From Bacillota bacterium (lineage in GTDB: Bacteria > Bacillota > Clostridia > Clostridiales > Clostridiaceae): a stretch of 21,213 nt of DNA. The notes beneath the pieces were generated by a model that was not told where the DNA came from, made no database searches, and was given only the letters and a program-made list of their open reading frames with translations. The position numbers were made by a program, and so were the translations under genes. Positions 7,289 through 15,154 of this stretch are shown here, one piece after another (position 1 is the first letter of the stretch; each line of letters starts with the position of its first letter). The DNA lies in contig JAUZPI010000073.1 in the NCBI GenBank assembly GCA_030706015.1, positions 1 to 21,213 on the forward strand. Reading direction: 5' to 3'.

Positions 7289-8461
7289 TTATGCTGCCTG
7301 ACGTCTCATTTCTATATACTTCCTTATTTGAAAGGCTAATTCTACCTTACGGGCATTACCTGAGTTCTCGTATAAATATAGTTGGTTGTTTGGAGAGTTT
7401 TCCAATGCAGATATAAAAATATCCTTTGCAAACTTGTCCTCTCCTTTGAATACATAAGAAATTACACTCATACCTTCATCATGATTCAATATGGAGGCAG
7501 CGGCATTATATCTTACATACCACTGGGTATCAGAAAGTGCTTTTGCTAAAGGCAGCAGAATTTTTTCATCTCTGCTGAAATTGCTTAATGCCTTTGCAGT
7601 TACAGCTCTTACCTCCCATTCATCATCTTCTATAAGCTTTATCATATCATCTAAATATCTTCTATCTCCTATACTTCCCATAGCCTTTACAGCCGCAATT
7701 CTCAATTCCTTTTCTTCGCTGACAAAGTATTTTGATATTTCATGACTCAAGCACATATTTTTATAATTTCCTGCTGATCTAATAAAAACAGAGGCAATAA
7801 AAGCATTGCTAGAGTTTAGCATTTGTCTATAGATACTAATCTTATCCCCCTGGAAGCTGTCCACTATCTCTATTAAACTTCTTTCACTCAAGATAACTGC
7901 TGAATTAATAGCTTCAAAAGCTTTAATAAAAGAGCTTTCCTCACCTATTTTTGCTAAGGCTAATAGAATATTATATTTCACATCGCTGCTGGGAGTTTCT
8001 ATTTGCTTTAGCAGGGCTGGTATTGCTTTCCTGCTCCTAAGCTCTCCTAACCATTTTGCCGCCAACGCTTTTTTAAAATTATTATTGTCTTCTAACACTT
8101 TTATTTCGTACTTTACAATTCCAGAATACTCACCTATCCTTACGATTTTAGGTATAAAGTCACCCTTAAAATTTTCAAGATAGTAAACTAATCTTACTGC
8201 AATTATCTGTCTCTTATCTTTATTCTCAGCAAGATGTTTTATGTTGTCTAGTACATATTCTCTTATACCTTCACCATTCATAATTCTATTTATGATTACA
8301 TCTATATATGGAATTATTCTTCTAGAGTACCTTTTTAATCTTTTGCTTTTATAAGAATTTATGATTTTTTCATAACCTATATAAATATATAATAAGAATA
8401 TTATTGAGTAAAAGAATATTATTGAAAAATATACGTATTCCTCAATGGATATCACAATCAC
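7289..8461 (-). CDS. Membrane-anchored HEAT-repeat protein
   Basis: A 390-aa protein with one N-terminal membrane helix (about 8-29) and a basic stretch just after it (KSKRLKRYSRR), which puts the rest in the cytoplasm. The remainder is helical with recognisable HEAT repeats, best seen at 130-172 (AAKWLGELRSRKAIPALL), 251-280 (ELRIAAVKAMGSIGD) and 283-327 (WEVRAVTAKALSNF, WYVRYNAAASIL). HEAT repeats are protein-binding scaffolds; no enzyme motif is seen. It is the first gene of a two-gene operon with the family 2 glycosyltransferase, so a role as assembly or regulatory partner of that synthase is reasonable inference. Start: GTG at 8459-8461, with AGGATGG close upstream; the GTG two codons further in is an alternative. 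Confidence 0.8.
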   Translation of the reverse strand: MIVISIEEYVYFSIIFFYSIIFLLYIYIGYEKIINSYKSKRLKRYSRRIIPYIDVIINRIMNGEGIREYVLDNIKHLAENKDKRQIIAVRLVYYLENFKGDFIPKIVRIGEYSGIVKYEIKVLEDNNNFKKALAAKWLGELRSRKAIPALLKQIETPSSDVKYNILLALAKIGEESSFIKAFEAINSAVILSERSLIEIVDSFQGDKISIYRQMLNSSNAFIASVFIRSAGNYKNMCLSHEISKYFVSEEKELRIAAVKAMGSIGDRRYLDDMIKLIEDDEWEVRAVTAKALSNFSRDEKILLPLAKALSDTQWYVRYNAAASILNHDEGMSVISYVFKGEDKFAKDIFISALENSPNNQLYLYENSGNARKVELAFQIRKYIEMRRQAA

Positions 8462-8603
8462 ACCACCATCCTAAATTTCAGATAAAAACCACGCGTTTTA
8501 TGTCGAATTTAGTCGTATAATATATTATCACCGCCCCTTAATATAAAGTCAATATATTAAATGTAAGTTTTATATAACAATTATTATTAATTAATAATTC
8601 AGA

Positions 8604-8640
8604 GTAAAAACAAACCTCCCAAAGTTAAATTTGGAAGGTT
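8604..8640 (-). terminator. Rho-independent terminator of the patatin gene
   Basis: An 11-bp stem (8613-8623 with 8630-8640, one G-U pair in minus-strand RNA) with a 6-nt loop. It is followed on the minus strand by TTTGTTTTT-like sequence and lies just past the stop at 8647. The rest of the 8462-8612 gap must carry the promoter of the HEAT/glycosyltransferase operon, but I cannot place it confidently. Confidence 0.7.
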
Positions 8641-8646
8641 TTATTG

Positions 8647-9903
8647 TTATAGTTTTTGAGAGATGTTTACTCTAAGCTCCTCGTTAAAATGCAATTCTTT
8701 ATGTGCCTCTCTATATATCCTCATTTCTTTACCTTTGTTTAATATTTCAACAGATTTCAAAAGTTCTTCTTCTGCTAAATTTAACTTCGGCGTATCATAC
8801 CAATGTTCATCTTTAATGTTATTGGGTACCCACCTCTTCATGGCTGCATCAAGTTTTACAGCGCCATTCCATAATATAAGCTGAATCTCTAGGTCATGAA
8901 ATGCATTTAAATCAGTTCTAATCAACCCAATTTTTCTTTCGATGTTATAGGGTGGAACCTGATAAACAGGCATTCTCTCAGTGGGAGTTGGATTTGGTTT
9001 TTCAGGTATTTCTTCCGTAGTATATGTTGTCAGGTTTTTAGCAGTTTCTATTAATATACTATCTTGTCTCTCAGATAATTTTTTGAATATTAGTCTTCTT
9101 CTTAGTTTTGAATTTTGATCTAGTGATATGTCTATAAATCTTTTCAGTTTTTCAAAACCAGTGCCTTGATTATTCTCCCATATATCAGGCATACTAGTGG
9201 AATCAGATATAATAAAACTTGAATCCTTCCGAAGCACAGACTCTGAACTTAAATTATCATATACTCCTCCATCCACTAAGAGAATTTCTTTTGCAGGATG
9301 TTTATTTATAACAGCCTCTCTGCTTCCAGTTCTAGTATTATGACTAAAAACTCTCCCTTCAGTGACAAACCTCACTGGTTTAAATAGAGGGGGGAAACAA
9401 GCAGATGCACTAACAGCAAAAGATATTTTATCTTTATCTCCTGGCGTAGTAAATCCTGTTTTTAAATCCCCTATGGAAGTTTGAGAAAACTTCCAAGCCA
9501 TCATTGAGTTTAGGGAAGTAGCATAACAAACCCACTTAATATCTTTGCTTAACTCTGAAAATAACATCTGATTATATAAATATTTGTCCAATAATTTTTC
9601 GAATTTTTTTGAATCTTTTTGAACAGGTATAATCTTATAAATATTATGTTTTGGAGATTGTTGTATAAAATCAATTATAGGAACAATTACCCTTTTGTCA
9701 AAATCCTCCACGGAATTAAACATACCGTTAATAGTATATTCCTTCATAACCATTCCAGCAGCAATGGATCCACCTGAAACCGAATTAATTCTCTTTACTT
9801 TTTTAAAAATATCAAGATAAATTAATCTTCTAATAACTCCCAAATGAAATAATGCAGCTCTAAACCCTCCACCTGATAAGCATAAAGTATACAGGTAAAT
9901 CAC
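8647..9903 (-). CDS. Patatin-like phospholipase family protein
   Basis: A 418-aa patatin-fold lipid acyl hydrolase acting on phospholipids or related lipids. The oxyanion-hole motif SGGGFRA is at 10-16, right at the N-terminus. The nucleophile elbow is SVSGG with S43 as nucleophile, and the partner aspartate is D211 in LVDGGVYDN. The domain ends near 240. The C-terminal ~170 residues are unassigned, rich in charged helices, with a proline-rich stretch at 300-318. There is no signal peptide, so it is probably cytoplasmic. Start: the GTG at 9901-9903 lies inside a perfect AGGAGGTGAT ribosome-binding site, so it is an unlikely start. A CTG at 9892-9894 sits 8 nt after AGGAGG and gives a start M-Y-T-L-C-L-S-G-G-G, typical of the family. 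It is transcribed alone and divergently from the chemotaxis gene. The catalytic dyad is complete. Confidence 0.87.
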   Translation of the reverse strand: MIYLYTLCLSGGGFRAALFHLGVIRRLIYLDIFKKVKRINSVSGGSIAAGMVMKEYTINGMFNSVEDFDKRVIVPIIDFIQQSPKHNIYKIIPVQKDSKKFEKLLDKYLYNQMLFSELSKDIKWVCYATSLNSMMAWKFSQTSIGDLKTGFTTPGDKDKISFAVSASACFPPLFKPVRFVTEGRVFSHNTRTGSREAVINKHPAKEILLVDGGVYDNLSSESVLRKDSSFIISDSTSMPDIWENNQGTGFEKLKRFIDISLDQNSKLRRRLIFKKLSERQDSILIETAKNLTTYTTEEIPEKPNPTPTERMPVYQVPPYNIERKIGLIRTDLNAFHDLEIQLILWNGAVKLDAAMKRWVPNNIKDEHWYDTPKLNLAEEELLKSVEILNKGKEMRIYREAHKELHFNEELRVNISQKL

Positions 9904-9933
9904 CTCCTCTGTCTTTTCATAAGTACAAAATTA

Positions 9934-9969
9934 ATGTAAACAAAATTAAGTGCTCAATTACGTTTACAT
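9934..9969. promoter_or_regulatory. 36-bp dyad, candidate operator upstream of the patatin gene
   Basis: An imperfect palindrome in which about 28 of 36 positions are symmetrical. The outer arms are ATGTAAAC (9934-9941) and GTTTACAT (9962-9969). Inner AATT blocks also match. A third TGTAAAC half-site lies at 9995-10001. It starts 31 nt upstream of the GTG, so it is placed to bind a regulator of the patatin gene. It could alternatively fold as an RNA hairpin in the leader. The rest of the 317-bp gap 9904-10220 is AT-rich, with the chemotaxis-gene promoter at its right end. Confidence 0.45.
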
Positions 9970-10140
9970 ATACCTGTATAAATTGTTATTTTGTTGTAAA
10001 CATATTTTCTTTTATTTTACATCATTTTAACATTACTTACAATTACCATTCAGTATTGTAATTAATTGTTTTTACTACAAATAATGCACATATATTTATA
10101 TAATTTTAAATAGAATTAAATTTATTCTGTTAATTCTATG

Positions 10141-10149
10141 TGGTATAAT
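10141..10149 (+). promoter_or_regulatory. Candidate extended -10 promoter of the chemotaxis gene
   Basis: TG-G-TATAAT is an extended -10 with a perfect hexamer. The bases 17 nt upstream (TTTATT, 10121-10126) are a poor -35. Transcription would begin near 10156, leaving a leader of about 65 nt before the ATG at 10221. No flagellar sigma-type promoter is seen. Confidence 0.45.
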
Positions 10150-10220
10150 TAATTATAGTGCTGTTATAAAATATTAATTAAAGGTATTTTAAGCTTTAAT
10201 GCACAGGAGGAGGAAATTAT

Positions 10221-11375
10221 ATGAACCAACTAGAATCGCTGCATAAACGTACAAAACTAATGATGATTATTATCTCTGTCTCATCGGTGTTAGCAGTACT
10301 GGCAATGCTAATAATGAATGCACCCTTGAAAATGCTGCTTACTGTAATAATATCCAGCGGTGTGATTTTATCCGCCCAAATTATTCTTGGCAGAAAAATT
10401 AAACAAGATGCAAAAGAAATGTCCCAAAATGCACTTGATGCTAAAACCAGAATTGAAACTATTTTCGCTGATATTAAAAAATCTATCGACACCTTAATTG
10501 CTTTTAATAATAAGCTAGAGGATAATGTAACTACTACCAGCAATATCTCCTCTGATATAACTCAAGCTTTTTCAGAAATAGCTGCCGGAGTTCAAGATGA
10601 AGCTGCTAAGGTTGCTGACATAGAAAATTCCGCAAAGAACAGTAATAATTATCTAAAATCTGTTGTAAATGCTTCGGAAAATACGAAAGCGCTGTCTGAT
10701 AAAACACTTAAGGTTACAGTGGAAGGAAATAATAATATTAATAATTTGGATAAACAAATTGAGCAGGTAAACTCAATAGTTGATGAAACAGTTAATTTAA
10801 CAAAGGATTTAACTAAAGAAACTGCAGAAATCAATAACATACTTGAAACCTTAAACAGCATAGCAGAGCAAACAAATCTACTTGCCCTAAATGCAAATAT
10901 AGAAGCTGCAAGAGCAGGTGAGGCAGGACGAGGCTTTGCCGTGGTTGCAGATGAAATAAGAAAACTTGCAGATAATTCTATGCAATTTACTGAGAATATA
11001 AAGGTTATACTTAATTCAATTGGTAATAAAATTGATAATACTGCAGCTAAGGTTTCCTTGGGTCAGGAAGCAGTACAGGAAAGTAAACGACTTGTTGCTA
11101 ATACTCAAGATTCCTTTAAAGAAATTGTTGATAACAGCGGTAGAGTGGTGAAACAAGTAAATGGAGTAAATCTAATGATAGACAAGCTTCAAGACAGTTC
11201 TGATCAAATCTCTCAAGCTGTATCCTCTATCTCAGCAGTTATTGAAGAATCCTCCGCTTCAGTTGAAGAGGTTCTAGCAAGTGTTAATGAACAAAATGAA
11301 AATATTCAAGACATAAAGAACAGCTTTATAGAATTAGAAAAGCTAGTTGAAAACCTTGAAGATTTAACTCACTAA
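10221..11375 (+). CDS. Methyl-accepting chemotaxis protein lacking an extracellular sensor domain
   Basis: A 384-aa receptor-type protein. Two hydrophobic segments (about 13-33 and 37-56) are separated by only a few residues (NAPLK), so almost nothing is exposed outside. There is no HAMP domain that I can recognise. From about 60 the protein is a long coiled coil. The highly conserved signalling hairpin is at about 213-250 (IAEQTNLLALNANIEAARAG, then GRGFAVVADEIRKLA), which binds CheA and CheW. Without a ligand domain it likely senses membrane or cytoplasmic state, or works in mixed receptor arrays; that is inference. The ATG is preceded by AGGAGGAGG. It is the only plus-strand gene. A terminator shared with the convergent operon follows. 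Confidence 0.92.
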   Translation: MNQLESLHKRTKLMMIIISVSSVLAVLAMLIMNAPLKMLLTVIISSGVILSAQIILGRKIKQDAKEMSQNALDAKTRIETIFADIKKSIDTLIAFNNKLEDNVTTTSNISSDITQAFSEIAAGVQDEAAKVADIENSAKNSNNYLKSVVNASENTKALSDKTLKVTVEGNNNINNLDKQIEQVNSIVDETVNLTKDLTKETAEINNILETLNSIAEQTNLLALNANIEAARAGEAGRGFAVVADEIRKLADNSMQFTENIKVILNSIGNKIDNTAAKVSLGQEAVQESKRLVANTQDSFKEIVDNSGRVVKQVNGVNLMIDKLQDSSDQISQAVSSISAVIEESSASVEEVLASVNEQNENIQDIKNSFIELEKLVENLEDLTH

Positions 11376-11385
11376 AAACATATAG

Positions 11386-11417
11386 AAAAAGCATGAGGCC
11401 GCTTCCCCATGCTTTTT
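11386..11417. terminator. Bidirectional terminator between the chemotaxis gene and the DUF4132 operon
   Basis: A perfect 10-bp stem: AAAAAGCATG (11386-11395) pairs with CATGCTTTTT (11408-11417), with a 12-nt loop. The A and T runs at the stem base act as the U tract on either strand. It lies 10 nt past the chemotaxis stop and 10 nt past the stop of the DUF4132 gene. Confidence 0.85.
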
Positions 11418-11427
11418 AGTTTATATT

Positions 11428-14400
11428 CTATTTCCTGTAGCTGCTCTTCTTCCAACTTTTATTAAAGCTTGTGCTAGATTCTAAGGCTCTATCTACATCA
11501 TATAGTATTTCACTAAAGAATCTTTTAGGTACTTTTAAAGGAATTATCATGTTTTTATCTGTTACTTCATCATATACATAACTTCCCCTTTCTACCGTAC
11601 CTGCCTTGTAAAATACCACTTCGTAAATAGTAGTATCATGGTCTTCCCAGCCTATGCCAAGTGCGTCAAAACTTATTTCTGCACCCAACCCAAGTATCTT
11701 ATTTTCCTTATAAAGCTGGTAATAGCTTCCGCCATCCTGAATTGACCCCTTATACCAGCCAAGCTTGGTAAGCTTCCCTACCAAGGATAATCCGTATATT
11801 ACCTTGCCGCCAAATCTTTCTATCCATTTCATATTAGCTTCTTCCTCTGCGAGATTATATACTGGTCTAGACAACTGAAGAAAGGGCTGCTCTATTTCAT
11901 AATCCTCTAATTGAGTTTTCCAAGCTTCTAAATCAGCTTCTTCCAGTTCTAAAGGATGTACCAAGCCTATCATTACTCCTTCAGGTATTTCAAATTCTTC
12001 CTCTTCCTTGGTATTAAAGGTTCCATCCTCCATATATCTAAAGGTTTCTCCTAATCTACCTTCACTGTAAATCCCCCATATCAGCCCTAAGGAAAAATTG
12101 TGCATTATTGGGTTTTCCACAAAAAGTTTTTCCCAAGAGGATTTTGTCCACATTCTATTTACAGAAAGTGCTAATTCTAATCTGGTGTTTTGGGCAGAAA
12201 CTACAGTCTTTAACTGCTTTTTAATTATTTTAAATTCTTCCTGAGCCTCTTTAGCTAAACCTTCATCATCAGATTTATTTGGCTTTGGAAGACTCTTATA
12301 GCTTTTTCCCTTTTCATCACTTATTTTCAATGAAAAGTCTCGTTCTAATAAAACAGTAAACTTCCTTGTTCCATAATCCACCAACCTCTCTCCAGACTTG
12401 TTAAAGCCTAGGTCTGGCACTATCTTATCTGCCAATTCTTCATAGTCTACCTTCAAAGCTTCGGCAGCAAACTGAAAAGCTTCTCCAGCAGCTTTTTTTA
12501 CTTGTTTAAATTTAAATTTTCGTGCTATTGAATCTATTATTATAAGTGCTTCATTACTGCCTAAAAGAGCTAGCGCCTTTACTGCTTCACAAGCAATGGC
12601 CCCTCTTGAAACCTGAGGCCACAATTCTATTTGTTTTTTCAAGGTGTTTACCACATTAAAATCTCCACAAGCTGCTGCAAAAGATAATACCCACTTCTTT
12701 TTAGCTTCTGCTCCCTCTTGTATCCATAGATTTAAAAGTTCATTGGCGAAACTGTCTAAATCTTGTTTCTTCATGTGTTTAAATATTTTTTCCGCTTCTT
12801 CATTTTTAGTTATTGTATTTTCTGAGGCATATCTAACTAGCAGATATTTCATAACCTCTGCTCCTGCAGCTTCACCGCTGTTAAAGCTAACCTCTGGCAT
12901 AGCTTTTATATCAATCCAAGCTGGAAGCGATGCCTTTGAGCCTTTCAATTTCTCTAAACAGTAGTTTTTTACATCATTACTATTTTGAAACTCTATATTT
13001 TTTATTTCCTCAACATTCAAAATGTTCATAATGAGATTTTTTACTTTTTCATTTTTTTCAGAGCTTAATATTTCCTGTAGTTCATCCTTGTAATCTACCA
13101 TATCAAAGCTGGATAAAATAGTAGCCGCACTTTCTCTAGCTGCAGCCTTTCTTGCTTTTAAACTACTAAAAATTTTATCTTTATTTTCCTCATTTTGACT
13201 AAGCAGTTCTGTTACCTTTGTTCTAACGCTCTTTGAGGAGTCACCCATATATTCTATTAAAGTATCTATATACTTTTCTCTAGCTGCGTTAAATAGACCC
13301 TCAAGAACAATCTCTCTTGTAGCCGCTTCAACCTCCGGAATCATATTCATTAAGGAAACTTGTTCATAGTTTGCATAATGCAATATAAATTCCTTGACCC
13401 CTTCTTCATGTCCAGAATAACGATCTGCCAGTGATAGGTCTGCCAAAATAATTATACTCTCTGCTGAAACACCACCCTTTTGTAAAAATTCCATTACCTC
13501 TGTATAGTTAGTGGAGTTCCCTTGTATAACAGCTGTTATAAAGCCTGTAGCTATCCTGTACTTTTCTCCTTGAATTAATAAGTTTAAGAATCTAAAACTT
13601 ATTCCTTTTAACTCTTCCACAGTAAACAATCTACTAAATAACTCTTTATAATTATAATCAACATAGGTAGGGTCTTGCACTTCTCTTAATCTAATAACAT
13701 GGTGCTCGATAGCTTCAAATGTTTTTTCTCCGTTTAAGTATTCCCAAAGTTCTCTCCAGTTTTCCACCTCTGCTTCTGGGCTGCGTTTAATCCAGGCAAC
13801 CAGATAACTTCCTAAAAAGTTTAAGGACATGTCTCTTAATACTAACAGATCTTCACTGGTCCCAGTGAATTTAAAAATAAGATGTGAAATATGAAATTTA
13901 ATAAAATAGTCTCTGTCTTTCTTAGCCTCTTTTACCCAATCCACTTCTAAAGCTGCTCTAAAGGATTTAGGATCTTCCTGCACCCTCAGCTTAATTTCCT
14001 TTAATATTTTTGTATTTTCTTTTCTAAATTCGTAGCTCTTCACAAGCCAAGCTGCATAAAATGGCCTTGGTAAATTTAAATCTACTACTAAATCGTACTC
14101 CGTGATTTTAGAATTGGAATTAGAAATATATCTTACTAATTCATCAAATATTACATTAAAAATTTTATTTACAATTTCACTAATAAGCAGCTTAAATTCT
14201 TCTCTTTTTTCATGAGCATAGTATAAAAACACACTTAGAATTTTTAATCTAGTAGTATTAAAGTCTTTTATCCCTTCACTTGTACAGATATTATCTAAAA
14301 GTTGTTTTTGTTCTTTTGATAAATTAAAATTATTCTTAAGTGCAAAAAGTAACAATAAAACCTTGGAGTAATCCTCTGTTAATTTTTCGTAAGCCTTACA

Positions 14401-14829
14401 AAGTGCTTCTCTATCATAAGACAGTACATATTCTAATATATCCAGCATGTCATCTGAACTACTTTTTGTTTGGTCCATAATCCATGTTATTAAATGCTCT
14501 CCTGGAATACATCCCTGAGTACACACTGCTACTTTATACAAGCTGTAATATTCATTGTAGGCACAATTAAAAAAGCTATTTCCGCCAATCTTTAAAATAA
14601 CATTAAATATTCTTTTACCTTTTTCATCCTCTGCTTCAATATTATCAACTACCTTAAATAAAGCTGCTCTTTTTTCATAATTTACAAGTTTATAGTCACT
14701 CAACTTTATGCTAGGTAAATTGTCTGGCAGAGCATTTTCATCTCCAGTTTCAATAAACTGCTGAATATTTTCTAAACTATTCTCTGTAATACCTAGGCTG
14801 CCTAGAAATTTAATAAATTCTTTTACCAT
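11428..14829 (-). CDS. DUF4132 domain-containing protein (MolR/YehI-like)
   Basis: A very large (1133-aa) soluble protein, last gene of the MoxR-DUF5682-vWA-SWIM operon. The DUF4132 core is at about 850-1030, with conserved-looking RLELALSVNRMW (883-894), LIWGIYS and FLQLSRPVY. It is followed by a C-terminal part with GWYKGSIQDGGSYYQLYK. The N-terminal 800 residues are helical; HEAT-like repeats are visible in the middle, for example ARKAAARESAATILSSF and a stretch around SKSVRTKVTELLSQNEENK. No enzyme motif is recognised. E. coli YehI and MolR carry the same domain and are also uncharacterised at the biochemical level. The ATG lies 2 nt behind the stop of the 105-aa gene and its GAGGAGG ribosome-binding site is inside that gene's last codons, so translation is coupled. 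Strong family match, unknown function. Confidence 0.88.
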   Translation of the reverse strand: MVKEFIKFLGSLGITENSLENIQQFIETGDENALPDNLPSIKLSDYKLVNYEKRAALFKVVDNIEAEDEKGKRIFNVILKIGGNSFFNCAYNEYYSLYKVAVCTQGCIPGEHLITWIMDQTKSSSDDMLDILEYVLSYDREALCKAYEKLTEDYSKVLLLLFALKNNFNLSKEQKQLLDNICTSEGIKDFNTTRLKILSVFLYYAHEKREEFKLLISEIVNKIFNVIFDELVRYISNSNSKITEYDLVVDLNLPRPFYAAWLVKSYEFRKENTKILKEIKLRVQEDPKSFRAALEVDWVKEAKKDRDYFIKFHISHLIFKFTGTSEDLLVLRDMSLNFLGSYLVAWIKRSPEAEVENWRELWEYLNGEKTFEAIEHHVIRLREVQDPTYVDYNYKELFSRLFTVEELKGISFRFLNLLIQGEKYRIATGFITAVIQGNSTNYTEVMEFLQKGGVSAESIIILADLSLADRYSGHEEGVKEFILHYANYEQVSLMNMIPEVEAATREIVLEGLFNAAREKYIDTLIEYMGDSSKSVRTKVTELLSQNEENKDKIFSSLKARKAAARESAATILSSFDMVDYKDELQEILSSEKNEKVKNLIMNILNVEEIKNIEFQNSNDVKNYCLEKLKGSKASLPAWIDIKAMPEVSFNSGEAAGAEVMKYLLVRYASENTITKNEEAEKIFKHMKKQDLDSFANELLNLWIQEGAEAKKKWVLSFAAACGDFNVVNTLKKQIELWPQVSRGAIACEAVKALALLGSNEALIIIDSIARKFKFKQVKKAAGEAFQFAAEALKVDYEELADKIVPDLGFNKSGERLVDYGTRKFTVLLERDFSLKISDEKGKSYKSLPKPNKSDDEGLAKEAQEEFKIIKKQLKTVVSAQNTRLELALSVNRMWTKSSWEKLFVENPIMHNFSLGLIWGIYSEGRLGETFRYMEDGTFNTKEEEEFEIPEGVMIGLVHPLELEEADLEAWKTQLEDYEIEQPFLQLSRPVYNLAEEEANMKWIERFGGKVIYGLSLVGKLTKLGWYKGSIQDGGSYYQLYKENKILGLGAEISFDALGIGWEDHDTTIYEVVFYKAGTVERGSYVYDEVTDKNMIIPLKVPKRFFSEILYDVDRALESSTSFNKSWKKSSYRK

Positions 14830-14831
14830 CT

Positions 14832-15149
14832 TTATTCCTCCTCAGAGCTTTGGAATAGCTGTGCTTTTACGAGCTCAATATATTCGATAAGCCGGCAAAT
14901 TGTTTTTACTGAAATTGACTTGTCCCACTCAAAGTTTCTCTTTAGTTTTCCTAATTCCTCAGCTAAAAGCTGCAAATTTTCTGCTGCAAAATCCAGTCCA
15001 AATTCCTTAGACACTCCGCTTAAAGCTGTTAATTCTTCTATGTTTCTGTTATCTGCAGTATTAATACCTATTAAAAATATGTTTTGAATATTTTCCTCAA
15101 TGTCATCAATCAAATTTTCTAAGGAGCTTACTCCTTTCACCTTAATCAC
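14832..15149 (-). CDS. Small helical protein of unknown function in the MoxR/vWA/SWIM operon
   Basis: A 105-aa acidic, helix-rich protein (LENLIDDIEENIQNIF, AAENLQLLAEELGKLK) without cysteines that could bind metal, signal peptide or membrane segment. I recognise no family. It sits between the SWIM gene (5-nt gap) and the DUF4132 gene (2-nt gap), so it is probably made at the same level as them and may be a small subunit or adaptor. Start: the GTG at 15147-15149 is inside the GAGGTGAT ribosome-binding site. The GTG of codon 4 (15138-15140) is 8 nt after GAGG and is the more likely start, giving M-K-G-V-S-S. The frame, the spacing and the tight packing support it as a real gene. It has no counterpart that I know of in the E. 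coli yeh cluster. Confidence 0.75.
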   Translation of the reverse strand: MIKVKGVSSLENLIDDIEENIQNIFLIGINTADNRNIEELTALSGVSKEFGLDFAAENLQLLAEELGKLKRNFEWDKSISVKTICRLIEYIELVKAQLFQSSEEE

Positions 15150-15154
15150 CTCAG

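Noticed and set aside
8462..8612. Riboswitch (for example c-di-GMP type) ahead of the HEAT/glycosyltransferase operon
   Set aside because: The leader is short and I see none of the conserved riboswitch blocks; only a small GTCG/CGAC symmetry near 8502-8514 is present.
10217..10543. A 108-codon open frame on the minus strand opposite the start of the chemotaxis gene
   Set aside because: It is fully antisense to a certain coding region, has no ribosome-binding site or family match, and its hydrophobic composition simply mirrors the sense codons.
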